A stretch of 64,000 nt of DNA from Acanthamoeba lenticulata (GCA_002179805.1 NAVB01000036.1:1-64000); one strand, 5' to 3'; shown: positions 10,459 through 21,940, counted from the first letter of the stretch. Notes: a model not told the origin generated them from the sequence alone. Numbers and translations are program-made.

Positions 10459-12458
10459 ATGCAGGCCTCGCGCAAGCTCTTTGTGGTCAACAAGAAGCCG
10501 ATGGGCTTTTACATCCCCCCAGACCCCAGGAAAGCAGAAATAAGTGGGCGCATCCAGGTGCAGAAGCCTTCATTTTTTTATTTTTGTATTATTATATCTT
10601 GTTTACGTTCGGGTCATGGCTGAGCGCAAGTGCCTCTGGTCCTGCCACAGGAACATGGCGGCTTGGTCAACGTCACATGGAATGCCGACCTCATTACCCT
10701 CGTCTGCCCCTCCTACAGCGGCAAGTGCGTGGACATACCCCCACCATTGCACCATTTAATTATTCGCGAAGGTTGGGCTCTTATGTTGTGCTTGTGGGGC
10801 ACGCCCAGGGCGCCCGACGGCGCGACGCTCTACTCCTACGACTACGTGCTCGACTCCATCCGCAATGACAAACTGCAGGTACGTGCTCTACGCCGCGCCA
10901 GCCGTCCGTGCGCGCTCTGACCGTCGAGTTCCCAGTCGCTGGAGGACTTCAAGATCCGCCCCACCGCGCCCGTCGCCAAGCACACCTCGAGCTCTTCACC
11001 AGCCGCATCGCCCTCATCAACGTCGAAACAGTACGTCGCCCCCTCCCCCTTGCATGACGTTCTCCTTCCTGGCCCCTCACTTGGTGGGGTTGGCGAGTGT
11101 AGAGGACGCATGAGCTACAGCAAGAAGGAGGACGAGGCCATCAAGCAGTACGTCAGAACCCACGACCAGCCCGAGACGGGCAACCTGCTATGGAAGAACC
11201 TCGAGCAGGCCAACATTGTGCCCGGCCGCACCTGGCAGTCCCTCAAGGACCGCTACCTCCACCGCATCAAACCGGCCGAGGCCGCCCGCGCCAAGTTCCC
11301 CGCCTTGACCGTCACGCGCTCGGCACCGGGCACCCCCACGACCCCCACCTCCGCCTCCGCCGCGCCTGCCCGGTACCGCGCTTTGCCTCCTCCAACCATG
11401 AGCTCTTCGTCACGGCCTTGGAGCTGCGTTGCGGTCCGACAACGTTCTGACGATGCGTGTGTGTGTGTGTGTGGGACGTGCGGGACAGACCGTCGACGAG
11501 CGCTTTGCGCCATGCGTCGACCGCGCATGATGAGCGCACGCCGTCGAAGAAACGGCTGTTTGAAGATGATGAAGAAGATGCGGACGAGCCCCATGACGAG
11601 GAAGAACATCGCGTAGAGGAACAAGTAGAAGTTGCAGAGGATGGAGGTACCGGCAAAGTCAGTAGCAAAGCCAAAGCGCAAGTCGATGTTGAAGATGAAG
11701 AGGGTGATGAGGCTGAAGATGAAGCTGAAGATGAAGAGGAAGACGAATTTGAAGAGCAGCAAGTGCAAATGCCGCCAACAAAGAAAAGCCAGAGCAGGCC
11801 CGGCACACCAGCGCCAGCGAAACCGGCCAAGTCATCGCCACAAAACCAACAGAAGGCCACTCTCCGTACGACCATCACGCCGCCGGCGATCTCCTCTTCC
11901 TCGCCCTCCTCTCAGGATGCCAAGCGACGAAGGACACGACAACCTGGCGATGACGACGCCGTTCATGGCCGCTCAACTCGACGAGGCGCTGACAAAGTAC
12001 CAGGCGAAATCGACGACGACGCGCTACGACTCGACGAGACCCGCGCCATCTTCCGCAGGTATGTCCTCCCTGGCCCTACTCGCCTGTTTGCTCCCTTGCT
12101 TGGATCGATGATTGACGCCGCTCAAGGCTTCAACAACAAACGGGCTTGCCGCTACCGGTGGTGCAACACGCCCTCTACGTGATGTCGGGGCAGCCCTCCC
12201 TCGCCCTCGGCTACCTCCAACACCGAAGTACACGTTCTCCCCGTCCTCCTCTCTTCCTCCTCCACAAGGCCAGGTGACCGTCCTGCTCACTCACGCGCTG
12301 TTCAACGTGCAGACGTGTGGCAAAAGCCCTGGACCTGTGCAGAGGACGAGGCGCTGCGGTCGGGCGACAAGCGCGCCGAGGCGGCCCTCCTCGCCTCCCG
12401 TGTGCCTTCGGACCTCGAGGCCCGGCGCGTTTTCTTGGGCCTCCCCAAGCGCGGTTGA
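10459..12458 (+). CDS. RAP1: RAP1/TERF2IP telomere-protein homologue (BRCT, Myb, acidic region, RAP1 C-terminal domain)
   Basis: Four parts in RAP1 order. (1) BRCT (about 10459-10945): KLFVVNKKPMGFYIPPDPRK, GGLVNVTW, YSYDYVLDSIRNDKLQSL, as in human TERF2IP. (2) RAP1-type Myb (about 11110-11290): YSKKEDEAIKQYVRT, NLLWKNLEQ, then the family hallmark TWQSLKDRYLHRIKP. (3) A long Glu/Asp-rich stretch (about 11530-11770) and a basic cluster DAKRRRTRQ (probable NLS, near 11917-11945). (4) RAP1 C-terminal domain (about 12030-12458): TGLPLPVVQHALYVMSGQ, LALGYLQH, then VWQKPWTCAEDEALRSG, matching the human PWTSSEDEALL region; it ends in GLPKRG. RAP1 binds TRF2 (animals) or telomere DNA and silencing factors (yeast); here a telomere role is inferred by homology. 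Splices at 11040/11101, the CCCG-gtaccg donor, 12059/12127 and about 12232/12314 keep frame throughout. Confidence 0.87.
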
Positions 12459-12725
12459 TGCTCTCGTCGTCCCTCCACAATGAAAAAATTGATTATTGCT
12501 CCTCCTTTTCATTGCCTTACACCAATCCACCCCCATCCTCCTCACTTGCTGCTCATGTCCTTTCTCTGTCTCGCCATCATCTCTCCTCGGCTCTCGGCTG
12601 TCCTTTTGCTTCTCTCTCCTTTCCTCTTCCGCTGCTCAGCTCTCCTCTGCTCAAGTGATCTCGCTCTCTTTCTCTCGCTCTTCTCGCTCAAATACACTCG
12701 CCGTGTGTCGTCTCTCGCAAGTGGG

Positions 12726-15700
12726 TTACCAGCCGTAGCCGCCTCGTTGCTGCTGATGCTGCTGCTGGTGTTGCTGCTGCGGTTGCTCGGCCTCGAGCGC
12801 GCCGTCAAGCTCGGAGGACACGGTCACGATGCCGGGGTGGGCCGAGGGATCGGCAAGGCCGTCCACGAGCGTCGCGGCGCCCTCCTCGCCCGTGATGATA
12901 TCGTTCCCCCTCTCGGCGCCGCACTTTCGGCACACCTTGCGCGACGCAAAGTTGTGGTCCTTGCACTGGTCGCAGAACCAGTCGCCTGGCCGGAAGCTCG
13001 ACGGCGCCGGGCCTCCGCCGCCGCCAAAGTGTCCTCCGCCGCCTCTGCCTCGCCCGCCTCGCATGCCTCTTCCGCCTCCTCCGCCGCCATTGAACCCGCC
13101 TGGTCCGGACCAGCCCCAAGACAACGTCAACTTGGAACAACATTCATGACGGTGATGGCAACAAGGAGGAGGAGAACGAAGAGGAGACAGTGGCGCACCT
13201 CTGCCGGTGGGCTTGCCGCGCCCGATGAGGGCCGGAACGGGAGCGTAGGCCATGGGCTGGGCGGTGCCGCACTTGCGGCATACCGTGCGCGACCCAAAGT
13301 TGCTGTCGGAGCACGTGGGACACCGCCAGTCGTGAGGCCGACCCAGCGGGGCGCCACTCGCCTCCCTGCACCCGTCATTGGATCCCCCGTCAGTTGTGAG
13401 TCCCCAAAAATAAATATTATATAAATAAATAAAAAGAGGCGCCTCGAGCAGGCGTACCCGTGGTGCACCGGGAACTGGGCAAAGTAGAAGGACGGGTGGT
13501 TGAAGTTGCACTTGCGGCACACGCGCCGCGAGGCAAAGTTGAGTTCGCTGCACGAGCCGCAGAGCCAATCGCCCGGGCGCACGCCGCCGCTCAGGAGCTG
13601 CTGGTAGAAGCTGTAGTAGTTGGGGCTCGGCGCGGGCGCGTAGTAGTGGTGGTTCGGCACCGGGCCCAGGTGCTGCGCCAGCTGCTGCGGCGCATGATGG
13701 TGATGCTGCTGTTGCTGCTGGTGGTGATGTTGCTGGTGCTGCTGATGGTGATGATGCGGTTGGTGGTGCTGGTGCTGCTGTTGGTGGTGGTGCTGCGGCG
13801 GTGACTGGCTATGGTGGTGCTGGTTGTGGTGCTGGTTGTGTCGGAAGCCCCTGCGGCCGCCTCGCCCCTCCTTGTGGCCAAAGTGGGCCACCGGTGACCC
13901 GTCGCCGCGGGCGTACTGGCCGGCCCCGGCCCCGCGCTGGCCAAGCCCACCGGCGGCGTCCTCGGCCTCTCCGCTGCCGCCGCCATTGCTGTTGCTGTGG
14001 TCGCTCTCCCCGCTTTCACCCGCGCCGCCGTTGCCCGTCACGTCGTAGGAGCCTCCGACGCTGCCGACGCCGTTCTCCCCGTCCTCCACGGGACGCGGCG
14101 TGGCGCACTTCCGGCACACGACCCGCGACGCAAACTGGTGGTCCCCGCAATTGATACAATACCAGTCCCCTTCAGGTGGTGCCGCGCGCGTGCATAATGT
14201 GTGTCGAGTCAGTCGTCGCGCCCAGAAATGTGTCGACATGAAAGGAGAAGGGGCAGAGGGGGAGGGGGCTTTACCGGGCCTGATCTCCTCCGTGGGCTGG
14301 ACGCTCTTGGCGGCCTGGGACGCCAGGATGGCGGTCAGGCTGGTGGCGTCGCTCGGGTACACCTCGATGTAGCGCGACCCGATGAAGCCGTTGTGCCGCT
14401 GGAGCGCATTGTGGACCTCCTCGGCCGAGCTGAACTCGACGTAGGCCACGCCTGTGTTGCGTGCGCGCGTGAGTCCGCCAGTTGAGCACCAGAAAAAGAG
14501 AGAGAAAGACAGGGATGAAGGGACACAGACCCGAGGGCCGGCCGGTGTGGTCGTGGATGAGGTGGATGCCGCCCGGCACGATGTCAAGGCCGGAGAAGAA
14601 CATGCCCACGTCGGCGTCCGTGGCGCTCCAGGGCAGGCCCCGCATGACGATCACCTTGGTCTCCTCCTCGCTTCCTTCAGCCAGGCGCAGGAAGATGGGC
14701 GGGCCCGTCCGGTTGAAATCGCGCGCAAACGCCGGGTCTGGGTCCATTCGGTGGGCCGATGCGCGATGAGTTGGGTGCGCCGACGATGCGATTGGAGGCG
14801 CACGCGCAAGAATGGGCGCATGGGAAGGCGGTACCGGTGGACGGGTCGTAGTCGGGAGGGATCGTCTGCGGCTGCACAAAGGCGTGGCCGTGACGAATCA
14901 GCTCCAGCACGATGTTGCTGCAGCGCCGTGTGCGGCGTGTGCAGCGGCATGTGAGTCCACGTCTGACATGAGGAGGAAGAAGGAAGGAAGGAAGGAAGGA
15001 AGGGAGAAGCTGGCCAAACCTGATGTTAACGCAGTCGTAGAGGCCCGAGTGGTGGCGCCCCTCCATCACCAGGTTCAGGTCTGTCTCATCACAAACAACA
15101 AACGTCAAAACATGGAGGACGTCGGCTGAGGGGCCCTCCAGGGGGGGGGAGCAACGACAACGTACGCCTGAGCATGGTCATCAGCGATGGCTTGTAGTGC
15201 GATGGCTGCGGGAACACCTTCAAGAACTCCTCCTTCACATCCTGGACGATGAGGAGGATGGCGCGGCAGCAGAACGAGCGCGCGTGTTTGTGAGTGTGTG
15301 CTGTAGCGCGATGGAGGAAGATGGGAGGCGAGAGGCGTACAAAGTAGGTCATGTAGTGCGGAGCCCTGGCGATGTCCTTCTTGCGCGTCTCCTGAAGGAG
15401 ACACATTTTGAGGTCCCAATCGCCATCGGTCAAGATACAGAAAGTTTTGCCGCGCCTCGAGAAGCATTCGTCCACATAATGGTCAAACTGCGTCACGCAG
15501 GCATCGCAATTAGATCAGGGGGCCGCAACTTGATGAAATGCAGCAGCCCGGCGTCCTTACCTGCGCCATGGCCTCATGAAGGAGAGGCGCTTCCTTCAGT
15601 TTGTCATCAGTGATGCCAGTAAGTTTGACGCAGAAAGGGGTGAGCTGAGAAGTCCATTCGGGCCGAACGTAGATCTGCCGCTTGTCGATCACTTGCTGGT

Positions 15701-15896
15701 TCACGAGGTCGATAACGACCCACGGAAACTCGATAATCTCTTGATTTTCCCGCGTGACCTTGGGTTGTTCTCCTTCATCGCAAGTGGCCTCAAAATCGAT
15801 AACAACAAGATAGTCATATGCGTGATGGTTCAGCACCTGCTGATGGTGCAGTGGCACCATCTGCTGATGCTGTCCAACCACGTAATCGTTCTCCAT
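12726..15896 (-). CDS. ERI1-like DEDDh 3'-5' exonuclease fused to RRM and four RanBP2-type zinc fingers
   Basis: The N-terminal exonuclease (about 15830-14990) is of the ERI1/3'hExo type: YLVVIDFEATCDEGEQP (first Asp/Glu), WTSQLTPFCVKLTGITDDKL, CILTDGDWDLKMCL (second Asp), and HHSGLYDCVNIR (His and last Asp). All DEDDh residues are visible. Next is an RRM (about 14680-14290): TKVIVMRGLPWSATDADV, VAYVEFSSAEEVHNALQRH, SRYIEVYPS. Four RNA-binding type RanBP2 fingers follow, each W-x-C-x2-C-x10-C-x2-C with an (N/Q)F-x-SR core, near 14175-14090, 13585-13490, 13340-13250 and 12995-12900. A His/Gln-rich run (about 13850-13690) separates fingers 1 and 2. ERI1 trims histone mRNA, 5.8S rRNA and small RNAs; here the fused domains would supply RNA specificity (inference). 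Open frames join at gtac-type donors from a single Met start to GGYGW and TAA. Two genes are possible but no start or stop supports that. Confidence 0.8.
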
Positions 15897-16072
15897 ACCG
15901 CCCCACCTCAGACGCCGTGACCACGGCCGCCTTCACTCTTGTTGATGATGAGAATCTGGCCCCCTTGTTTTCAGTTGCCGTTAGCCGTCAAGCCTGGATA
16001 TTTCTAGGAAGAATAGTTATGCTGAATATGATGTATTTCATTTCTTTTCTTCTTATCGTAGTTGCTTTCAAG

Positions 16073-16819
16073 ATGGAGGGCCCGCCAAAACACGACCCGC
16101 TCGTCGATGAAGCTGGCAATTTGGTTGAAGGGGAAGAGGACACTGCATTTGATCAACCAGCCCCCGTGGATCCCTACCTGTGTATGCCGCTTTTTCACAC
16201 ATCTGAATTGAGTCTCCGGCGGTTAACATACGCTGCACCCGGGGCAAGGCAGACAGATTAGTAAAGAAGGTGCCCCAGCGACCACACACACGCAAAAATG
16301 ACATATACGTCTCGCGATCCTCCAGCTTTCCGGCGCTGCAGAAGCGCGCCCTCCGCCTCTTGCACGAGGGGTACCCCCGCCATTCCCCTGCGTGATGCCA
16401 GTGCAGCGGCTCGTTCTTACCACAACTCCCCACCAGGGAAAAAGAAGTGGTCATTCATGGACTTAGTGCTGCCATGGAGAAGGTACGTGACCTTCACAGT
16501 GGTTTTCTTATTGCTCTACCTGTACAGCGAGCTAATCAGGTTCGGGTGCCTGTGCTGCAAGGCCTGTGACCTGGCTCGGGAGCTGGTTGAACAGAGCAAT
16601 GGGACTCTCATTCTCTCGCCAACGACTACGACGGTGACGCTCATTGATGAGTACGAGCCGCTCAAACCAGTACGACCACCTTGCCCTCTACTTATCAGAA
16701 CCGGACTGCTGACGCACAGCATTTTGACTGCATGTGCGTTCTAGGGCCTGGAGCCGATCACGCAAGTCCGCTACAACTCGGCACTGCACATTCGTGTGTA
16801 CAAAAAAATAAACAAGTGA
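16073..16819 (+). CDS. Small single-pass membrane protein, unrecognised
   Basis: I do not recognise this protein. Exon 1 (MEGPPKHDPLVDEAGNLVEG, then an acidic stretch to PVDPYL) ends at a gtatgc donor near 16182. A later exon has GKKKWSFMDLVLPWRR, one strong transmembrane segment (YVTFTVVFLLLYLYSELI), a Cys cluster (GCLCCKAC), and a Thr-rich segment. The last exon reads GLEPITQVRYNSALHI and ends after KKINK. The positive-inside rule suggests a cytosolic N-terminus. Juxtamembrane cysteines could be palmitoylated (inference). In frame, upstream ATGs at about 16019 would add a hydrophobic N-terminus, but the pyrimidine tract and tcgtag before 16060 look more like the end of a 5'-UTR intron. The middle exon edges (about 16325-16440) are uncertain. 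Confidence 0.5.
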
Positions 16820-16894
16820 TTTGGCACACTACAAGACATGCACGAGTGTCTCCCACAGCGCTTTCCTCCGCGTCGATGACCGTTGCCCGGGCTT

Positions 16895-17883
16895 TCAATC
16901 GTTCAGGATAGCGGCTATACTTGCTCGCTTCTTTGTGCGCTTCATCTCTTCGGCTCGCTTCCTGTTCCTCTTTCTGACTCGGCGCAAGCCGCATGCGTTA
17001 CATAACCTGATGACAAGGGGGATCTTATTCTCATCAGCTGACTGGCTCAATACGGGAGGTGCGAGGTGGCGTACGTTCGTGGTCCTTCCTCGCCACTTCG
17101 CCACTCAGGAGTATCTGTTGTGCCACACTCAACACATACGCCCACCTGTGGCTCCTCTAGGTCATACCCTGCAAGGGGAAGGCGCAGTTTCAAAGATGGA
17201 TAGGTAAAGAAGAGTACCTTGTTCGTTCTTACCGGGCTCTTGCTGCGGGGGAGCGAGAAGACCGGCACTTTGGCTTCGGAAAAACCGCCAACAGAAGAAG
17301 AAGGAGGAGGGATTACGGACTCAAAGTGTTGCGGTGTATCACGCCGAGGGACAGGACGCGTAGCAATTGGGGGAACGGTTTGTGAAGTATGTGGTCGAAA
17401 TTCAAGAGGAGGTAAAGGTGGGCTTGTGGCTGGGTGCTGGGTGCTGGGTAGCGAAGGTTCTAGACTGCTGAAGTGAGGCTCTTCTGTGTACGAGGGAACT
17501 GGGAAATGCGTAGTTGGTGGCGAGAGGGGAGGAGTAATGTGGCTATTCCACTGCAGGGCGAACAATGCTCGCGATATTGTGTGTGCCTGCAACTTAGCGT
17601 GGGTCAAGTGGTAAGGCTGTTCGCTTGACCCCGCAGCGCGCGCTAGCTCCGCCAAGGTGTCTGCCCAGGCGCTCACCTGCCCAAGGTGGTTCGTCAGGGA
17701 GCGTGTTTCCCTTCCCCACCAGCAGAAGTCACGCCTTACCTCGGTCCACAGTTGTCGGCGGAGCCTGCTGGATGGAACTTGCGGACTGATGGTAAAACGG
17801 TTCTCGTGTGAAGACGTCGAGCTGAAGTCTCGGTGGTCGAGAGGTTGAAGCCATACAACTGGATGAGCCTGCTCGGCTTGCAT
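16895..17883 (-). CDS. GATA-type zinc-finger transcription factor
   Basis: A Ser/Thr/Pro-rich N-terminal half (from 17883 down to about 17230) has helical segments such as NHLGQVSAWADTLAELARAA and then low-complexity sequence. After an intron (about 17239-17170), the GATA finger is split over the last two exons: CVECGTTDTPEWRSGEEGPR, then LCNACGLRRVRKRNRKRAEE. The Cys pattern is C-x2-C-x18-C-x2-C with the conserved TPEWR and LCNACG. The 18-residue loop is the plant/Dictyostelium-type spacing rather than the 17 of animals. A long basic tail (KRNRKRAEEMKRTKKRAS) follows, typical of the DNA-contacting extension and doubling as a nuclear signal. It should bind GATA sites and regulate transcription. 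Its stop lies only 76 nt from the convergent membrane-protein gene. An extra 5' exon cannot be excluded. Confidence 0.82.
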
Positions 17884-18187
17884 GTTGTTGTTCTGGCCTT
17901 ACCTCATGCTGCTCTTGGCTCTTTTCAATGTGACGAACGAAACCTCACGGTAACGCGAATCATCAAAAAGCGGAGGTGCACCAGCAGTTTCAAACGTCAA
18001 GTTAGGCAAACGGCAGGCCAATGTTTGGTCGCTCTCCTTGTAAGGTCTATTCGCCACCGTAAATATAGACAGGGCCAGGATTCAACCTCCCCGAGCGAAG
18101 CTTCGACTTTTGGCTTGCGTTGCCGTGCGGAGTGACCGGCGAGTTTTTCATTCCTCGCATTTTCCGTCACCCCCACCGACAAACACG
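17884..18187. other. Divergent intergenic region between GATA and TCTP genes
   Basis: About 300 nt between divergent starts. The end next to TCTP is rich in pyrimidines just before ACGATGG, suiting a highly expressed gene's leader. I find no clear TATA box, tRNA or conserved ORF. Confidence 0.35.
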
Positions 18188-19062
18188 ATGGCGCAAAAGA
18201 CCTACATTTACAAAGGTACGCAGCTTTCGTTCTCAGCACTCCATGATGACGAAGATCAAGCGCTCTTTGGCCTTTTGGGCTTATCTTTATGTCGAATTTC
18301 TATAACTCATTTCTGGATTATTGATCATTACCCATTCAAGCCACAATTTGAAATCCCCTTGTCTCCATCAGAGTGCAGCTCGCTTTGTTTTGACTGAAAT
18401 CAGTAAAATGGCGCCTCATCCACAGATGTCTTCACCGGAGATGAGATGTTTTCGGTGTGCTATCCCAGCACCGTGGTCGATGACATCGTGTTCGAGGTCG
18501 AGGGTCGGCTCGTGTCGGCTGGCGGTGCCGTTGATGTCGACGTGGGTTGTGGAGACGCCTTTGGTGGTGGCGAAGGGGAACAGCTGATGGACTCCGCGGA
18601 GACAGTGATCAATGTTGTCTACTCGCACCGGCTGGTGGAGACCTCCTTCGCCAAGGCCGACTTCATCAAGTACATCAAGACTTACATGAACAAGGTCAAG
18701 GGACACCTCAGGAAGACCAACCCAGGCACGCGCTCAGCTGTCCCGCTTTATGCAGAGTATGGTGTCGTTCCAAGACGTCAGCGCTGATTGGATAACATGG
18801 CGATGTGTGTTTGTGTTCAGATCGTGTGGCGGACTTCATGAAAGCGGCCGAGCCCTTCGTGAAGAAGCTGCTCAAGAATTTTGACGAGTACAGCTTCTAC
18901 ATGGGCGAGTCTATGGACGGCGAGGCCGCCATCGGCATCGGCTTCTACAAGTCGGACGAGGCCGCGCCGGTCCCACGGTTCTACTTCTTCAAGGACGGCC
19001 TCTCGCTCCAGCACCCTGGCTTCGGCAAGAGCCTCGAGCACCCCGTTCAAGAGCGTGCCTGA
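18188..19062 (+). CDS. TPT1: Translationally controlled tumour protein homologue
   Basis: Spliced, it starts MAQKTYIYK-DVFTGDEMFS, the TCTP opening (YKDxxxGDEMxSD). EVEGRLVSAGGAVDVDVGCG follows, then the signature-like helical hairpin: VINVVYSHRLVETSF, KADFIKYIKTYMNKVKGHL. The C-terminal part has RVADFMKAAEPFVKKLLKNF, EYSFYMGESMDGEAAI, and FYFFKDGL. TCTP is an abundant cytosolic protein tied to growth, Ca2+ or microtubule binding and translation. The first intron (after YIYKG, donor gtacgc) splits the DVFTG join and the second (donor gtgtcg near 18762, acceptor near 18821) gives YDRVADF. The C-terminus runs about 17 residues past the usual KDGL end (to PVQERA); this could be a real extension or a missed small intron. 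Confidence 0.88.
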
Positions 19063-19549
19063 TGATGTCCTCCTGGTCACGTGATGGTCGCAGCTCGCCC
19101 CAGCGTTGAGAGCGCCAACTCTGGCTGCGCTTCCGCGGAACTTAACATGGGCGCAAAAATATTTTGTAGACAATCGAGCGGCGGGTTTCGAACGGGGGAT
19201 TCCGCCAGCGAGATGGCCCTGGTTGGCGTGGGAGTGGGCAGAATTCCAGTGGAGGAGTTGCTAAAGCGCCGCCACAGCGCCAGGTGTTATCCACAGCGAC
19301 CGCACGCGCGACCTTGCTCTGGCTGGCGGTTCGGCCCCAGGACGATCGCGATGGTGTGAGGTTGGGCATAGTTTCAAATTCGAAGTTCCCTCGCCACAGC
19401 ACCCATTTGGCCCAGCTCGTGATCACTCCTCTTCACACAACGTTCTACTTGTTCTTGCACTTCTCCACCAGCACCTCTTATCCTTTCTCCACCAGCCTGT
19501 CTGCCCTTTTTCTGTCTTGCGTGCCGCACCTCTTTCTTCCCCTGAAAGG
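19063..19549. other. Intergenic region upstream of the F-box/WD40 gene
   Basis: About 490 nt with no convincing gene. The distal half (about 19430-19545) is strongly pyrimidine-rich, as expected for a promoter/5' leader. The motif gtttcgaacggggga near 19188 recalls a tRNA T-loop, but no paired arms surround it. Confidence 0.35.
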
Positions 19550-21881
19550 ATGAGAGGAATGGATATGGCCGTGTCGCCTACTTCTCATCGGTCTCGTTCA
19601 GCACCAACCTCGTGGGACCCCATGGACGAAGGTTCCCCTTCCTGCTCAGCCCCTTCGAACACTCTCTTTCTCATGCGCTTTCTTTGGCAGAGCCCTCGCC
19701 ACTGGGTTCATTCGCAGTGCTGCCGCATGAAGTGCTTCTAATTGTACCTTCTACCCCCACCTAACGCCTCCTTCGAGCGTCCCATCGCCGCCCTTGAGAC
19801 CTCACGTACTCGCGCGGTGCAGGCGCTTTCCTACATCTGCCCCCAGGAGCTTCTCTTGAACGTTTGCCTGGTTTCAAAGACGTTTCGTGGGTTTGCCACA
19901 GATGATCACTTGTGGCGGGTACTCGCGCTCCCTCCTACCGGCCTTTTTGTTGTTTTGGTGGTGGAGACTCCTTCCTCAGCGGGTCGATCGACTCACTTGG
20001 TCGCGCGTCTCTCGGTCTTGTCTTGATGGGATGCCAGCGATTATGTCTGTCGCGCTGGGGCGAGTCCATCCTGAAGGAAACCGAAGCCGGCCGCAGCCCT
20101 GAAGACCCCAAGTCCTGTCGACGCAAAGTGCGCCTCAACTGTCTTCTCCGCACCACCACCATGTTCACAACTTACGCTTGTGCGCGCACAGCTGCAGTGG
20201 GGCTGGGTCTACCGATGGCGCAGTCTCGTCGAGCGTAACTGGTGGAGGGGCCGCTGCAGGTGACCGCCTTCTCCTTGACCTTCTTGGTGACCAGTAGAGA
20301 CGACGTTGTAACCACTTCTTGTGCCGGGGCGCAAACAGCACCACGACCATCGCGTGCCCCGCGGAGATCACCTGCGTGCAGACCGACGGCCTCACCATCG
20401 CGTCGGGGTCGTACGACCACAAAATTCGGGTACTTGTGATCGCACGCCTTGTCATCCTGCCGGGTGCTCACGCCACCGGCAGGTGTGGGACCTGGTCAAG
20501 GCCCAGTGGGTCGGAGATGCCGAAGCTGTGGACGAAGCCAATGTCAACCCCGACCTGGACCCCGAGCCCTCAGACGCCGACAACGAGGTACTCTTGCTAC
20601 GATGCCATCATCCCCTTGCTGGCCGGTGGCGCCCGAAGGTGTAGATCCACCGAACTTTCTCCCAAATAATAGGGATTCGGGTTCGGAAAGACGAGGAAGC
20701 ACGTCCCCACGAAGATCCTGACGGGCCACTCGCATCGGGTCTACTGCCTTCAGTTCCACGACAACACGCTGGTTCGTGTTTATTGTCACCACCTTGATTG
20801 GCTAGTGAAGTGGACAACACATGAACCCAATGGGCGCACGATGGTCATACAGGTAAGCGGGTCGGATGACCACAGCATGAAGCTCTGGAACCTTGAGCAG
20901 AGCCAGTGCCGCCACACCTTTGTCGGTACGCGACCACGGCCTCTCCTTCTTGACGTTGTTGTGGTCCATCGAGCGGTAACAATGAACGCTTGTGCAGGCC
21001 ACACGAGAGCGGTGCGGTCGCTTCAGTTTGGGCGGGACGGCACGCTGGTGTCGGGCTCCTACGACAAGACAGTCAAGGGCACTTCTCTCTTCGTCAAGCG
21101 ACCGTTGCCGTCATGTTCTGATCCGGATGCTGATCTCCTTGTGGTTGCTCTGCAGTGTGGGACATGGAGACCGGCGTGGAACGAACGACTCTCCGGGACC
21201 ACACCACCTGCGTCTGCTGCCTCAAGTTCAACGAGCGGATGATCGGGAGCGGCAGCTTTAAGGCCATCAAGCTGTGGGACACCAAGTCCTACAAGCTTGT
21301 CACGTACGCCCGTTTTTTCTTTGCTGTCCCTTCGCAGCGCCCTTGCTCTGCGGCTCGCTGAGACGAACATGTGCAGAGAGCTGAACGGGCACGAGAATTG
21401 GGTGACAAGCCTTCAGTTCGACGATGTCAAGCTGGTGAGCGGGTCGATGGACAACACCATCAAGCTGTGGGACTTGCGCAACACAGCTTTCCCCTTTGTA
21501 CTCTCCGCCTCCTTTGCACACCTTTATCTCAACCAATCCTCGTTTTCCTGATCTATTCGAACCTGCCTCCGCCAGTGGACGCTCGGAGAGCACACCAAGC
21601 GAGTGCGGTGCTTGCAGTACGACGACAAGAAGCTCTGCTCAGGAAGCTACGACTTCACCATCAAGGTGCGTTTCTCCTGACCGAAGCTTCGTTTGTGCGT
21701 GTTGGTAACATTCCACGCGGGGCAGGTGTGGGATTTGGCGCAACGAGAGTGCGTCGTGACGCTGCGGGGCCACAACGCCTCGGCGCGATCGCTCCACTTC
21801 ACGGATGATGTGCTCGTGTCGGGCTCTCTCGACAAGTCGATCAAGATATGGGACTTCTCCGCCAACGTCCCCTTTGAGTGA
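19550..21881 (+). CDS. F-box protein with seven WD40 repeats (SCF substrate receptor)
   Basis: A short Ser-rich start precedes an F-box split by introns: FAVLPHEVLL, then ALSYICPQELLLNVCLVSKT, FRGFATDDHLWR, RLCLSRWGESIL. A Trp-rich bridge follows (LQWGWVYRWRSLVERNWW). Then seven WD40 repeats, each with a GSxDxxIKLWD-like end: ASGSYDHKIRVWDL, SGSDDHSMKLWNL, SGSYDKTVKVWDM, GSGSFKAIKLWD, SGSMDNTIKLWDL, SGSYDFTIKVWDL, SGSLDKSIKIWDF. Seven repeats close a beta-propeller. The layout is that of FBXW7/CDC4-type proteins: the F-box binds Skp1 and the propeller captures substrates for ubiquitination. The substrate is unknown; propeller Arg residues for phosphodegrons cannot be assigned by eye. More than ten small introns fall mostly between repeats. 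AATAAA lies at 21941. Confidence 0.88.
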
Positions 21882-21940
21882 ACAGTCGTACCGCCCCCCA
21901 TGTATAGAAACCGGCAGTCACGACTCTGTTGTTGTTGGTG

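Noticed and set aside
12480..13424. Long plus-strand ORF (314 codons) opposite the zinc-finger exons
   Set aside because: Leu/Ala/Arg-rich shadow of the minus-strand gene with no recognisable domain.
13690..13850. His/Gln tract as a metal-binding domain
   Set aside because: It is a codon-slippage type low-complexity run (CAC/CAG) like those in the RFX gene; no pattern beyond composition.
19170..19230. T-loop-like sequence (tttcgaacgggggat) suggesting a tRNA gene
   Set aside because: No paired T-stem, anticodon arm or acceptor stem could be drawn on either strand.
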